Shown here: one piece after another, positions 1 through 5,695 of the stretch
How the letters are laid out: each line of letters begins with the position of its first letter
Numbering within the stretch: the stretch's first letter is position 1
DNA from: Pseudomonadota bacterium
GTDB taxonomy: Bacteria; Pseudomonadota; Alphaproteobacteria; Rhizobiales; Xanthobacteraceae
Direction: 5' to 3'
Length of the DNA: 5,695 nucleotides
Assembly: GCA_023405565.1 (NCBI GenBank)
Contig: JAEXXW010000120.1
Span: 1-5,695 of the forward strand
Notes under the pieces: generated by a model
Database searches by the model: none
What the model saw: the letters and a program-made list of their open reading frames with translations, nothing else
What the model was told of the DNA's origin: nothing
Translations under genes and position numbers: made by a program

Positions 1-893
1 CGGTCATCGGTCATCGCACCGATGCCCAGTGTCAGCGAGTCACCCGAATCGACAATGCCATAGTCCCTCATCCTGGCGACGGAATAGTCGAGCAGCGCGT
101 CGGTCATTTCCGGATTCTGCTTCTTGATCAGTGCGTTCGCCGCCTTGTTGTCACCGTATATGTAATTGTACCAGCCAATGGCTGACGCATCGACAAAGCG
201 CTGTACGAGATCGGGCCTTTTCTCCACCAGATCGCGCCGCGTTTCGATCAGCGTGGAATAAGTGCTGAAGCCCTGGTCGGCGAGCAGGAAGATCTTCGGC
301 TTGAACTTGCCCTGCGTTTCGACAGCATAAGGCTCCGACGTCACATAGCCCTGCATGGCGAGGCGCTTGTCGGCGAAGAAGGGCTGCGGATTGAAATTGT
401 AGGGCCTCACCTGCTTGTCGGTGAAGCCATAGTCCTTCTTCAGCCATTGGTAATAGCCGACGAGGCCTTCCTTCGACACGAGCAGGTTCAGCTTCTTCAG
501 ATCCTCGAATGTCTCGATGCCCTGATCGGGATGCGCCAGAAACACCTGCGGGTCTTTCTGGAAGCTCGCGGCCACAGCAAGGGTTGGCACATTCTGTTCG
601 ACCGCATCGAACGACTGAAGAAGGTTCGCGCTCATGTAGAAGTCGATCTTGCCGACCGGCAGCAGGATACGATTGTTGGCATTCGGTCCCCCGGGCAGGA
701 TCGTCACATCGAGCCCGTATTTGCGGTAGGTGCCGTCCGCCAGCGCCTGATAGAAGCCGCCATGTTCGGCCTGGGCGACCCAGTTCGTGCCGAAGGTGAT
801 CTTGTCGAGCGTCTGGCCGGATGACTGCGCCTGCGATTGCTGGGGCAGAAGGCTTGACACAGCAATAAGCAAGGCGGCCCAGACCGATCGCAT
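1..893 (-). CDS. ABC transporter substrate-binding protein, NMT1/THI5-like (NitT/TauT type), C-terminus beyond window
   Basis: This is a periplasmic solute-binding protein expected to deliver a small ligand to an ABC importer; the ligand cannot be told from sequence. The frame is open from the ATG at 893 to the window edge (297 codons plus two bases), so I infer that only the last few dozen residues are missing. Residues 1-22 form a signal peptide: a basic start (MRS), a hydrophobic core (residues 4-16) and an S-Q-A cleavage site. The mature N-terminus has the family pattern: a beta strand with TNWVAQAEHGGFYQA (residues 36-50), then KYGLDVTILPGGP (58-70) and a G-K-I-D-F element (81-85). ETFEDLKKLN (127-136) is the usual hinge-region motif. 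The start is supported by GAGGA at 901-905, seven bases upstream. The gene follows the MFS gene on the same strand after 91 bases, so co-transcription is possible. Permease and ATPase genes, if linked, would lie beyond position 1. Thiamine-precursor, taurine, nitrate or aromatic sulfonate binding are all possible. Confidence 0.9.
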   Translation of the reverse strand, partial: MRSVWAALLIAVSSLLPQQSQAQSSGQTLDKITFGTNWVAQAEHGGFYQALADGTYRKYGLDVTILPGGPNANNRILLPVGKIDFYMSANLLQSFDAVEQNVPTLAVAASFQKDPQVFLAHPDQGIETFEDLKKLNLLVSKEGLVGYYQWLKKDYGFTDKQVRPYNFNPQPFFADKRLAMQGYVTSEPYAVETQGKFKPKIFLLADQGFSTYSTLIETRRDLVEKRPDLVQRFVDASAIGWYNYIYGDNKAANALIKKQNPEMTDALLDYSVARMRDYGIVDSGDSLTLGIGAMTDD

Positions 894-984
894 TCGTTTA
901 TCCTCATCGCACCAGAAGATCGACCATAGGTCAGCCGACGCGATTTTCCCAGCCGCCTGATGGAGTTGTCGCAAAGCATGATGC

Positions 985-2406
985 TCAGTCGGTAAAAGCG
1001 AGCGGCTTTGCGACCTCTTCCAGCGGCTTGCGTTCGGCAGCAACACCATATCGGATAGCAACGACGGCGGCGGCTAGCATGAGAAGCGCCGCGAAGACAT
1101 AGCCGCCGAACAAGGCTGCCCGCGAACCGGTGTCGATCAGGTGCCCGAAGACGAAGGGACCGGCGATGCCGCCGATACCGGTGCCGATCGCATAAAAGAA
1201 TGCGATGGCGAGAGCGCGGATTTCCAGCGGGAAGGATTCGCTAGCAGTGAGATAGGCCGAGCTCGCCGCGGACGAAGCAAAGAAGAAGATGGCCATCCAG
1301 CACAGCGTCTGTGTTATCGCCGTCAATACACCCTGCATGAACAGATAACCCGTCAGCGCCAGCAGCACACCGGAGACAAGATAGGTAAAGAAGATCATCT
1401 GCCGGCGTCCGATCGTATCGAACAGACGGCCGAGCAAAACGGGTCCGAGAAAATTTCCCAAGGCAAAGGGCAAAATGTACCAGCCGACCTGATTGGCAGC
1501 GATGCCGAAGAAATCAGTCAGCACCAATGCGTAGGTGAAGAAAATCGCGTTATAGAAAAAAGCTTGCGCCGCCATGAGCGTGAAACTGACGGCCGCGCGC
1601 CTGCGGTGGATGACCAGCAATGTCAGCGTGACTTCGGCGAGCGGTGTATGTCTTCGCGGAACGAGACGTACCCGCGGCGGAGGCTTGGTCGGGCGAACGT
1701 AACCCCGGATGTTGTCCTCAATGTCTGCGACAATTTTCTCCGCTTCTGGTGCCCGACCATGCGTCATCAGCCAGCGCGGACTTTCCGGCAGCCACAGGCG
1801 CATGAAGAAGACCACGAGACCCAACGCCGCGCCGATCAGGAAAGCCAGCCGCCATCCGTATTCGGGATCGATGTGAGCGGGATCGAGCAGCACGATCGAG
1901 CCAAGGGCGCCGAGTGCCGCGCCGACCCAGAAGCTGCCATTGATGACGAGATCGGTCCAGCCACGCACGCGGGCCGGGATCAATTCCTGGATGGTCGAGT
2001 TGATGGCGGCATATTCGCCGCCGATGCCCGCACCGGTGAAGAACCGGCAGAGCGCGAAGGTCCATAAATTCCAGGACAGGGCCGTCGCCGCTGTCGCAAC
2101 AAGGTAGACACTCAGCGTGATGAAGAAGAGCTTCTTGCGTCCCAGCCGGTCGGTGAGCCACCCGAAGAAGAGCGCGCCCAGTACGGCACCGGCAAGGTAT
2201 GCGCTTCCGACAATGCCAATATCGGTGTTGTTGAATTGAAGAACCGGGCTATTTTTGAGGGCGCCTGACAGGGCTCCCGCCAACGTGACTTCGAGGCCGT
2301 CAAAAATCCATGTAATACCGAGTGCAATGACGACGAGGGTGTGAAACCGGCTCCAGGGCAGGCGATCGAGGCGTGCCGGAATATCGGTTTCGATCGCTTC
2401 GCTCAT
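985..2406 (-). CDS. MFS transporter, sugar-porter-like, 12 transmembrane helices
   Basis: This is an inner-membrane secondary transporter of 473 residues, a normal length for the superfamily. TM1 (about 21-45) carries acidic residues D36 and E39. The TM2-TM3 loop has motif A, GWLTDRLGRKK (82-92). TM4 begins at R121 and continues FFTGAGIGGEY. PESPRWL (207-213) after TM6 and ESFPLEIRALA (390-400) after TM10 are typical of sugar/organic-acid porters. A second motif A copy, GRLFDTIGRRQ (326-336), marks the second half. A basic, proline-rich cytoplasmic loop lies at about 215-270. I chose the ATG at 2406 because MSEA is followed directly by the family-like stretch DIPARLDRLPWSRFH. The frame stays open upstream to a TTG at 2484, but those 26 residues look non-coding. 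The Shine-Dalgarno for 2406 is weak, and a stronger one upstream serves a different frame. The substrate is unknown; aromatic acid or sugar-acid uptake fits the family and the neighbours. It is divergent from the kinase gene. Confidence 0.93.
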   Translation of the reverse strand: MSEAIETDIPARLDRLPWSRFHTLVVIALGITWIFDGLEVTLAGALSGALKNSPVLQFNNTDIGIVGSAYLAGAVLGALFFGWLTDRLGRKKLFFITLSVYLVATAATALSWNLWTFALCRFFTGAGIGGEYAAINSTIQELIPARVRGWTDLVINGSFWVGAALGALGSIVLLDPAHIDPEYGWRLAFLIGAALGLVVFFMRLWLPESPRWLMTHGRAPEAEKIVADIEDNIRGYVRPTKPPPRVRLVPRRHTPLAEVTLTLLVIHRRRAAVSFTLMAAQAFFYNAIFFTYALVLTDFFGIAANQVGWYILPFALGNFLGPVLLGRLFDTIGRRQMIFFTYLVSGVLLALTGYLFMQGVLTAITQTLCWMAIFFFASSAASSAYLTASESFPLEIRALAIAFFYAIGTGIGGIAGPFVFGHLIDTGSRAALFGGYVFAALLMLAAAVVAIRYGVAAERKPLEEVAKPLAFTD

Positions 2407-2470
2407 CCATGATCCGTCGATTGAAACAAAAGCCCGGGACGCTAACCAATCTTGCGATGGACGGTTCCAT
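2300..2470 (-). other. Possible 56-residue leader ORF overlapping the MFS start
   Basis: ATG at 2470 has a near-ideal ribosome site, GGAGGA (2477-2482), six bases upstream. It opens a 56-residue frame that runs past the MFS start at 2406 and ends at TGA 2300-2302. The peptide is rich in Arg, Ser and Pro and resembles no family I know. Most of it overlaps MFS coding sequence in another frame, so its composition is probably imposed by that gene. It could be a translated leader, a decoy site, or chance. Confidence 0.2.
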
Positions 2471-2564
2471 AGAAATTCCTCCAAAGACCATTTGCCGCCG
2501 ATCTCCTTCGCATTGCAGATTGAATGCGATAGTGGTTGTCGGAGCCGGGACGAGTTGAAATTTC
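2407..2564. other. Divergent intergenic region between the MFS transporter and the sensor kinase
   Basis: This is the longest spacer in the window (158 bases). It must hold the promoters for both outward-facing genes. I see no convincing sigma-70 pair for the kinase. On the minus side there is the EcfG-like match at 2444-2468, and a strong GGAGGA ribosome site at 2477-2482 that precedes an ATG in a frame other than the MFS frame. I found no large operator-like inverted repeat. Confidence 0.5.
2444..2468 (-). promoter_or_regulatory. Possible EcfG-type (general stress response) promoter upstream of the MFS gene
   Basis: On the minus strand GGAAC (2468-2464) is followed after 16 bases by GGTT (2447-2444). 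The alphaproteobacterial EcfG consensus is GGAAC, 16-17 bases, then CGTT, so one base of the -10 differs. Initiation here would give a leader of about 30 bases for the ATG at 2406. A match this loose arises by chance at a low but real rate in an intergenic region of this size. Confidence 0.2.
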
Positions 2565-4232
2565 ATGCCCTCGCGCGATCGCACGACTTTCCGACAACGC
2601 ATGATGCCACGCGTGCTGCTCGCGTTGCTGACATTCGCCGGGGTCTTGCTGTCGGTCTACATCGCGCGGCAGGAAGCGCGGCAATACCGTACGGTCGAGC
2701 GATTGCGTATCGGTGAGACGATCGATTCGCATTTTGGGACCGTCGGTGAGCATATCCTCGCGCGCTCAAGCCTCGCCAAAACCGTTGCCCGTTTTTTTGT
2801 GCCACCGCCTTTGTCCACGCCACGGGCGCTTGGCAGTTTTGGCGAGCGTGCCCTGGGGTTGGCCCCGGATCTGACCACCATCGGCTGGTTGCCTGAAGTT
2901 GATGCATCACGGGTTGGCGAGGTGCTGCAATCCTTGCGGGCGTCCGGCATCGAGAAGCCGGAATTTCGCGGGCCCGGCGACAAGCCGATCGATCCGGCAA
3001 CTTTGAAGCGGCCCATGTTCCCGATCATCGACATCGCGCCGGAACGAAACCGCGCGGTCCTCGGTGTCGATGCCGGTGCATTTCCCGAACGGCTGCAAGC
3101 CATCATGCAGGCGAAGAAGACGCATGACGTCACGCGCACGCGGCCGCTCAGTCTGGTGCAGTCGCCGGATGAGCGCGCTCTGCTGCTCTACGCTCCGATT
3201 TACGATGAAAGCGGTGGCTTTCTGGGGGTGATGGGCTTCGGCTTCCGGATCGATCAGTTCTTCCGTAATGCATTGACGTCGGCCCGGATACCGAGTGGTG
3301 CCACCGTCAGCGTCTTCACCCATGGCATGAACCAACCGCTTTACCGTCTCTCGCCCAGCAGCGTGGAAGATGCAGCACAATCGTCCCGCACGCTGTTTGA
3401 ACGGAAGATGGAGTTCGGCAACAGCGAGTTGCGGTTCGTCTATTCGGTGCCACGCAACCTGTCGCGTGAAGGTTTCATGCGCGGTCTGTGGATGGGAAGC
3501 GCCGGGCTCGCCATGACGGGCGCGGCTGTTCTGTTGCTCGGCTTCATCTGGAATCGCGCGAATGCCTTGTCGGATGAGGTGGCTTCGCGACGTTCGGCCG
3601 AGGATCGGCTGAAAGTTCTGATCCATGAACTCAATCACCGCGTCCGGAACGTGATGGCGGTTGCGCAGGCGGTGGTTCGCCTCAGCTTCACGCCGGGGTT
3701 GAGTCTTGCCGAAATTCAGAAGACGGCCGAAGGCCGGCTGCAGGCGCTGGCGCGCGCTCTCTCGCTGCTGACCGACAGCGACTGGAAAAGCCTCAGCCTG
3801 CAAAGCCTGATCTCGGAAGAGATCATTCCCTTTGCCGGCCGCATCACGATGGAAGGGCCGGACATCGCCTTGCGCGCGCGGTCGGCCCAAACATTCGCGT
3901 TGCTGTTTTATGAGCTGGCGACCAATGCCGCCAAACATGGTGCGCTATCAGTGCCGGATGGCAAGGTCGATCTGACCTGGCGCATCGACAATCTGGGCGG
4001 CGATCCGGTCTTCCATCTGCACTGGAAGGAAAGCGGCGGCCCGCGGGTGGATGCCCCGTCGCGTCGGGGCTTCGGTGAATTGCTGGTCCGGCGGATTGCA
4101 CCGCGTGATGTCGCCGGAAAAAGTCAGGTTCGTTATGAGGCCGGCGGCTTCCAGTACGAACTCGAAGCGCCGCTGCAGGAATTGATTGGTCCGCACAAGG
4201 ACGATGAAGAGACGGAGGGTCGGAAGGCCTAG
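2565..4232 (+). CDS. CHASE-domain sensor histidine kinase, HWE family
   Basis: This is a membrane-bound two-component sensor of 555 residues. TM1 (about 16-34) and TM2 (about 308-328) bracket a periplasmic CHASE domain. Its core is visible as FPIIDIAP (152-159), LGVDAG (166-171) and the LLLYAPIYDESGG (206-218) to GVMGFGFRID (221-230) strands. After TM2 there is only a linker of about 20 residues, with no HAMP or PAS domain, before the catalytic region. The H-box HELNHRVRN has the likely phospho-acceptor H358. The N-box is ELATNAAKHGALS with N454. The G1 region shows W487-K-E489, the W-x-E signature that gives the HWE family its name, and GFG follows at 502-504. No receiver domain is fused and no response regulator is adjacent. 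CHASE domains usually bind small organic ligands, but the ligand here is unknown. ATG 2565 is preceded by a weak purine stretch (GGGACGAG, 2547-2554). ATG codons at 2601 and 2604 are possible later starts, but they have no better ribosome site and would leave only 2-3 residues before TM1. Confidence 0.93.
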   Translation: MPSRDRTTFRQRMMPRVLLALLTFAGVLLSVYIARQEARQYRTVERLRIGETIDSHFGTVGEHILARSSLAKTVARFFVPPPLSTPRALGSFGERALGLAPDLTTIGWLPEVDASRVGEVLQSLRASGIEKPEFRGPGDKPIDPATLKRPMFPIIDIAPERNRAVLGVDAGAFPERLQAIMQAKKTHDVTRTRPLSLVQSPDERALLLYAPIYDESGGFLGVMGFGFRIDQFFRNALTSARIPSGATVSVFTHGMNQPLYRLSPSSVEDAAQSSRTLFERKMEFGNSELRFVYSVPRNLSREGFMRGLWMGSAGLAMTGAAVLLLGFIWNRANALSDEVASRRSAEDRLKVLIHELNHRVRNVMAVAQAVVRLSFTPGLSLAEIQKTAEGRLQALARALSLLTDSDWKSLSLQSLISEEIIPFAGRITMEGPDIALRARSAQTFALLFYELATNAAKHGALSVPDGKVDLTWRIDNLGGDPVFHLHWKESGGPRVDAPSRRGFGELLVRRIAPRDVAGKSQVRYEAGGFQYELEAPLQELIGPHKDDEETEGRKA

Positions 4233-4247
4233 ATCCTCAGCCACAAA

Positions 4248-4276
4248 TTGACAGCTCCGGCCCTCTGCGGCATCCA
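4248..4276 (+). promoter_or_regulatory. Possible housekeeping promoter for the thioesterase gene
   Basis: A perfect -35 hexamer TTGACA (4248-4253) is followed after 17 bases by CATCCA (4271-4276), which matches the -10 consensus poorly. A start near 4283 would give a leader of about 27 bases containing the GAGGGA ribosome site. The element lies just after the kinase stop codon, so the thioesterase may be transcribed independently of the kinase. The weak -10 keeps confidence low. Confidence 0.25.
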
Positions 4277-4309
4277 AGCTTCAGAACATGAAGAAGGCGA
4301 GGGACATCC

Positions 4310-4735
4310 GTGGGCGATTTTGTCAGCAAGCGGCATTTCAAGATCGAATGGGGCCATTGTGACCCGGCCGGGATCGTCTTCAACGCGCGCTTCTTCGAAT
4401 TCTTCGATACCGCGACCTGGATCATGTTCGAGACGGCGCTCGGCGTGAAGCAGCGGGATCTGGCCAAGACATTCGATATCCTCGGCATTCCGCTGGTCGA
4501 TGCCCGCGCGAATTTCACCGTGCCGGCTAAGTTCGGCGACATGGTCGAAATGCATTCGCAGATCAGCGAGTTCCGCCGCTCGAGCTTCGAGATTCGCCAT
4601 CAGATCTTCGTCGACGGCAAGCTCGGTATTGACGGTTCCGAGACGCGCGTGTGGGCGGTGTTGGATCCGGAGACCGGTGCACTTAAAACCAGGCCGATCC
4701 CCGAGACTGTGATCGCGAAGTTCAGGAGCGCCTGA
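4310..4735 (+). CDS. Acyl-CoA thioesterase, 4-hydroxybenzoyl-CoA thioesterase-like (hotdog fold)
   Basis: This is a cytoplasmic single-hotdog thioesterase of 141 residues, the usual length for the 4HBT family. The signature lies at residues 14-33: W-G-H-C-D-P-A-G-I-V-F-N followed by the ARFFEFFD helix. D18 aligns with the catalytic aspartate of the Pseudomonas 4-hydroxybenzoyl-CoA thioesterase in the same W-G-x-C-D-P-A-G-I-V context. The central strand PLVDARANFTVPAKFGD (61-77) and the following strands complete the fold. The enzyme hydrolyses a CoA thioester; an aromatic or hydroxylated acyl-CoA is the best guess, but substrate range in this family cannot be read from sequence. The start is GTG at 4310, supported by GAGGGA at 4299-4304, five bases upstream. 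The ATG at 4288 is out of frame. The gene lies 77 bases after the kinase on the same strand and is convergent with a PaaZ/BoxD-type dehydrogenase. That context is consistent with releasing stalled CoA thioesters in an aromatic CoA pathway (inference). Confidence 0.9.
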   Translation: MGDFVSKRHFKIEWGHCDPAGIVFNARFFEFFDTATWIMFETALGVKQRDLAKTFDILGIPLVDARANFTVPAKFGDMVEMHSQISEFRRSSFEIRHQIFVDGKLGIDGSETRVWAVLDPETGALKTRPIPETVIAKFRSA

Positions 4736-4746
4736 CTGTCAGGCGC
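4728..4746 (+). terminator. Hairpin over the thioesterase stop codon, possible terminator
   Basis: GCGCCTGAC (4728-4736) and GTCAGGCGC (4738-4746) are perfect inverted repeats; the realistic form is an 8-bp stem with a CTG loop. The thioesterase TGA (4733-4735) sits in the left arm. The run of six T residues (4763-4768) starts 16 bases after the stem, too far for a standard Rho-independent terminator. It could still stabilise the 3' end or pause the polymerase. Confidence 0.35.
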
Positions 4747-4775
4747 CTGAAGCCACTTGTACTTTTTTATTTGAA

Positions 4776-4818
4776 CATGATCTTTTCGGAAAACCGGTTC
4801 CCGCTTTTCCGGATCATG
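4776..4818. repeat. Compound palindromic intergenic element between convergent genes
   Basis: This is a two-tier inverted repeat. The outer arms are CATGATC (4776-4782) and GATCATG (4812-4818). The inner arms are CGGAAAA (4787-4793) and TTTTCCG (4805-4811). The four bases TTTT (4783-4786) bulge on one side only, and the loop is 11 bases and rich in C and G. All 14 base pairs are perfect. The element ends two bases before the stop codon of the minus-strand dehydrogenase. From memory, near-identical elements recur between genes in many rhizobial genomes; I could not check this here. There is no T-run directly after the stem on either strand, so it is not a textbook intrinsic terminator. Transcript 3'-end protection, termination, or a selfish REP-like repeat are possible roles. 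Confidence 0.75.
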
Positions 4819-4820
4819 CT

Positions 4821-5695
4821 TCAGTGCAAGGCGAACGCTTTAGCCTGAAGATCGCTCAGAAGATCGGTCGAGCCCTGCACTGCCAGCCGCTGATGATAGA
4901 AGCGAAGGCCGTGCAATCCCCCAAGCTCCTCGCCATTGCCGGCACGGCCGGGACCGCCATGGTTACATTGCGGCATGACGATGCCGTGGCCGGTCTGCGC
5001 ATCGGCAATCGACGATTCGACCATCAGCAGACGGCCGTGACCCGGTCCAATCTCGCCGACAGTTCGTGCGAAGAAACCGCGATCCTCGCCATAAACTGAC
5101 GCGACCAGCGAACCGCCGCCGCGCGCCACCAGCGCGAAGGCCTCTTGCTCGCTCTTGTAAGGAATGATCGTCGCTACCGGGCCGAACACTTCAATGTCGT
5201 GTACCGCGTGGCTTTTCGATGCGTCGGCAACACGCATTAGTGTCGGTGCAACGAAAGCGGACTTTGCCGGATCGATGCCGTCGATCGCGGGCGCGGTCGT
5301 GCCGCCCGTCAGAACATCCGCTTCCTGCGCCAGCTTGCCGATGCCGTCGAACGCCGTGGCCTGTTGGCCACGTGTCACCAGCGGCCCCATGCGCACGTCG
5401 TCGCGGCGCGGATCGCCAAGCGTCGTTTTCTTTAGACGCGCCAGCAAGGCTTCGGCCACGGCATCGGCGCGCTCGGCCGGCACGAAGATGCGGCGGATCG
5501 CCGTGCATTTCTGCCCGGCCTTCACCGTCATTTCGCGGCTGACTTCCTTGATGAAGGCATCGAACACCGGCTGCCCGGCCGCAACATCCGGTGCGAGCAG
5601 GGCGGCATTGACGCTGTCGGCTTCGACATTCACTGCAACGCCATGCGCAAGGATATTCGGATGGCGTCGGATCTGCGCAGCGGTCCCGGATGAGC
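4821..5695 (-). CDS. PaaZ/BoxD-type CoA-linked semialdehyde dehydrogenase, C-terminal portion (N-terminus beyond window)
   Basis: This is an NAD(P)-dependent aldehyde dehydrogenase of the group that oxidises ring-cleavage semialdehydes still attached to CoA: the ALDH half of PaaZ in phenylacetate breakdown, or 3,4-dehydroadipyl-CoA semialdehyde dehydrogenase (BoxD) in aerobic benzoyl-CoA breakdown. The open frame runs unbroken to the window edge and gives 290 residues. The GTG at 5633 is internal, because SSGTAAQIRRHPNILAHG before it is typical ALDH sequence. The catalytic pair is visible: E24 of the fragment in NVEADSVN and C63 in KAGQKCTAIRR, 39 residues apart. I recall E256 and C295 for E. 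coli PaaZ, the same spacing, which would place the fragment start near residue 233 of a protein of about 520 residues. HDIEVFGP, the GGGSLVAS strand and HGGPGRAGNGEELGGL are subfamily-typical. The protein stops about 20 residues after FYHQRLAVQG, so it lacks the C-terminal MaoC-like hydratase domain of bifunctional PaaZ. I cannot choose between BoxD and a stand-alone PaaZ-type ALDH from this fragment. Confidence 0.9.
   Translation of the reverse strand, partial: SSGTAAQIRRHPNILAHGVAVNVEADSVNAALLAPDVAAGQPVFDAFIKEVSREMTVKAGQKCTAIRRIFVPAERADAVAEALLARLKKTTLGDPRRDDVRMGPLVTRGQQATAFDGIGKLAQEADVLTGGTTAPAIDGIDPAKSAFVAPTLMRVADASKSHAVHDIEVFGPVATIIPYKSEQEAFALVARGGGSLVASVYGEDRGFFARTVGEIGPGHGRLLMVESSIADAQTGHGIVMPQCNHGGPGRAGNGEELGGLHGLRFYHQRLAVQGSTDLLSDLQAKAFALH

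Noticed and set aside
1..16. Tandem repeat CGGTCATCGGTCATCG at the window edge
   Set aside because: Two short units inside coding sequence, encoding M-T-D-D; too short to be more than coincidence.
447..824. Plus-strand open frame (125 codons) opposite the substrate-binding protein
   Set aside because: The minus strand encodes an uninterrupted binding protein with a signal peptide and family motifs, so this frame is a shadow.
894..984. Possible promoter or terminator between the MFS and binding-protein genes
   Set aside because: Apart from the GAGGA ribosome site I found no stem followed by a T-run and no convincing -35/-10 pair.
1141..2067. Long plus-strand open frame (308 codons) opposite the MFS gene
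   Set aside because: Its product is rich in Arg, Glu, Gln and Asp with no domain pattern, while the minus strand here encodes clear MFS helices and motifs. It is a by-product of the GC-rich codon use of the real gene.
2907..3938. Long minus-strand open frame (343 codons) opposite the kinase gene
   Set aside because: It is antisense to well-recognised CHASE and HWE domains, rich in Arg, His and Gln, and shows no family pattern or ribosome site.
5631..5633. GTG as the start of the dehydrogenase
   Set aside because: The frame continues upstream to the window edge with typical aldehyde dehydrogenase sequence, including the segment just before the catalytic glutamate, so the codon is an internal valine.
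1..5695. Mobile elements, CRISPR arrays, tRNA or rRNA genes, defence genes
   Set aside because: I saw no transposase or integrase motifs, no spaced direct repeats, and nothing resembling a tRNA cloverleaf or rRNA. Composition appears even across the window.

Overview
The window looks like chromosomal DNA from an alphaproteobacterium, most likely Hyphomicrobiales and probably a Bradyrhizobium/Afipia-like lineage. The reasons are the high GC content, the strong GC bias at third codon positions, a CHASE-HWE histidine kinase (a kinase class concentrated in rhizobia and relatives), and a short palindromic intergenic element at 4776-4818 of a kind I remember as common in rhizobial genomes. The genus is an inference and was not tested by search.

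Layout: (1) 1-893, minus strand: a secreted NMT1/THI5-type (NitT/TauT-like) ABC substrate-binding protein, cut at its C-terminus by the window edge. (2) 985-2406, minus strand: a complete 12-helix MFS transporter with sugar-porter-like motifs. It lies upstream of the binding-protein gene on the same strand, with a 91-base gap. (3) 2407-2564: a 158-base divergent intergenic region holding start signals for both sides. (4) 2565-4232, plus strand: a membrane-bound CHASE-HWE sensor histidine kinase with no response regulator beside it. (5) 4310-4735, plus strand: a small hotdog-fold acyl-CoA thioesterase of the 4-hydroxybenzoyl-CoA thioesterase type, with a GTG start. (6) 4728-4818: a hairpin at the thioesterase stop codon, then a compound palindrome, both between convergent genes. 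(7) 4821-5695, minus strand: the C-terminal part of a PaaZ/BoxD-type CoA-linked semialdehyde dehydrogenase, cut at its N-terminus by the window edge.

Taken together, two solute-uptake proteins, a periplasmic sensor kinase, an aromatic-type acyl-CoA thioesterase and a ring-cleavage semialdehyde dehydrogenase suggest the edge of a catabolic region for an aromatic acid or related compound. That functional link rests on gene proximity. I see no mobile element, CRISPR array, tRNA or rRNA. All five main genes belong to known families, and I found no convincing undescribed system. The points most worth a second look are the repeat at 4776-4818, the orphan kinase, and the conflicting start signals in front of the MFS gene.
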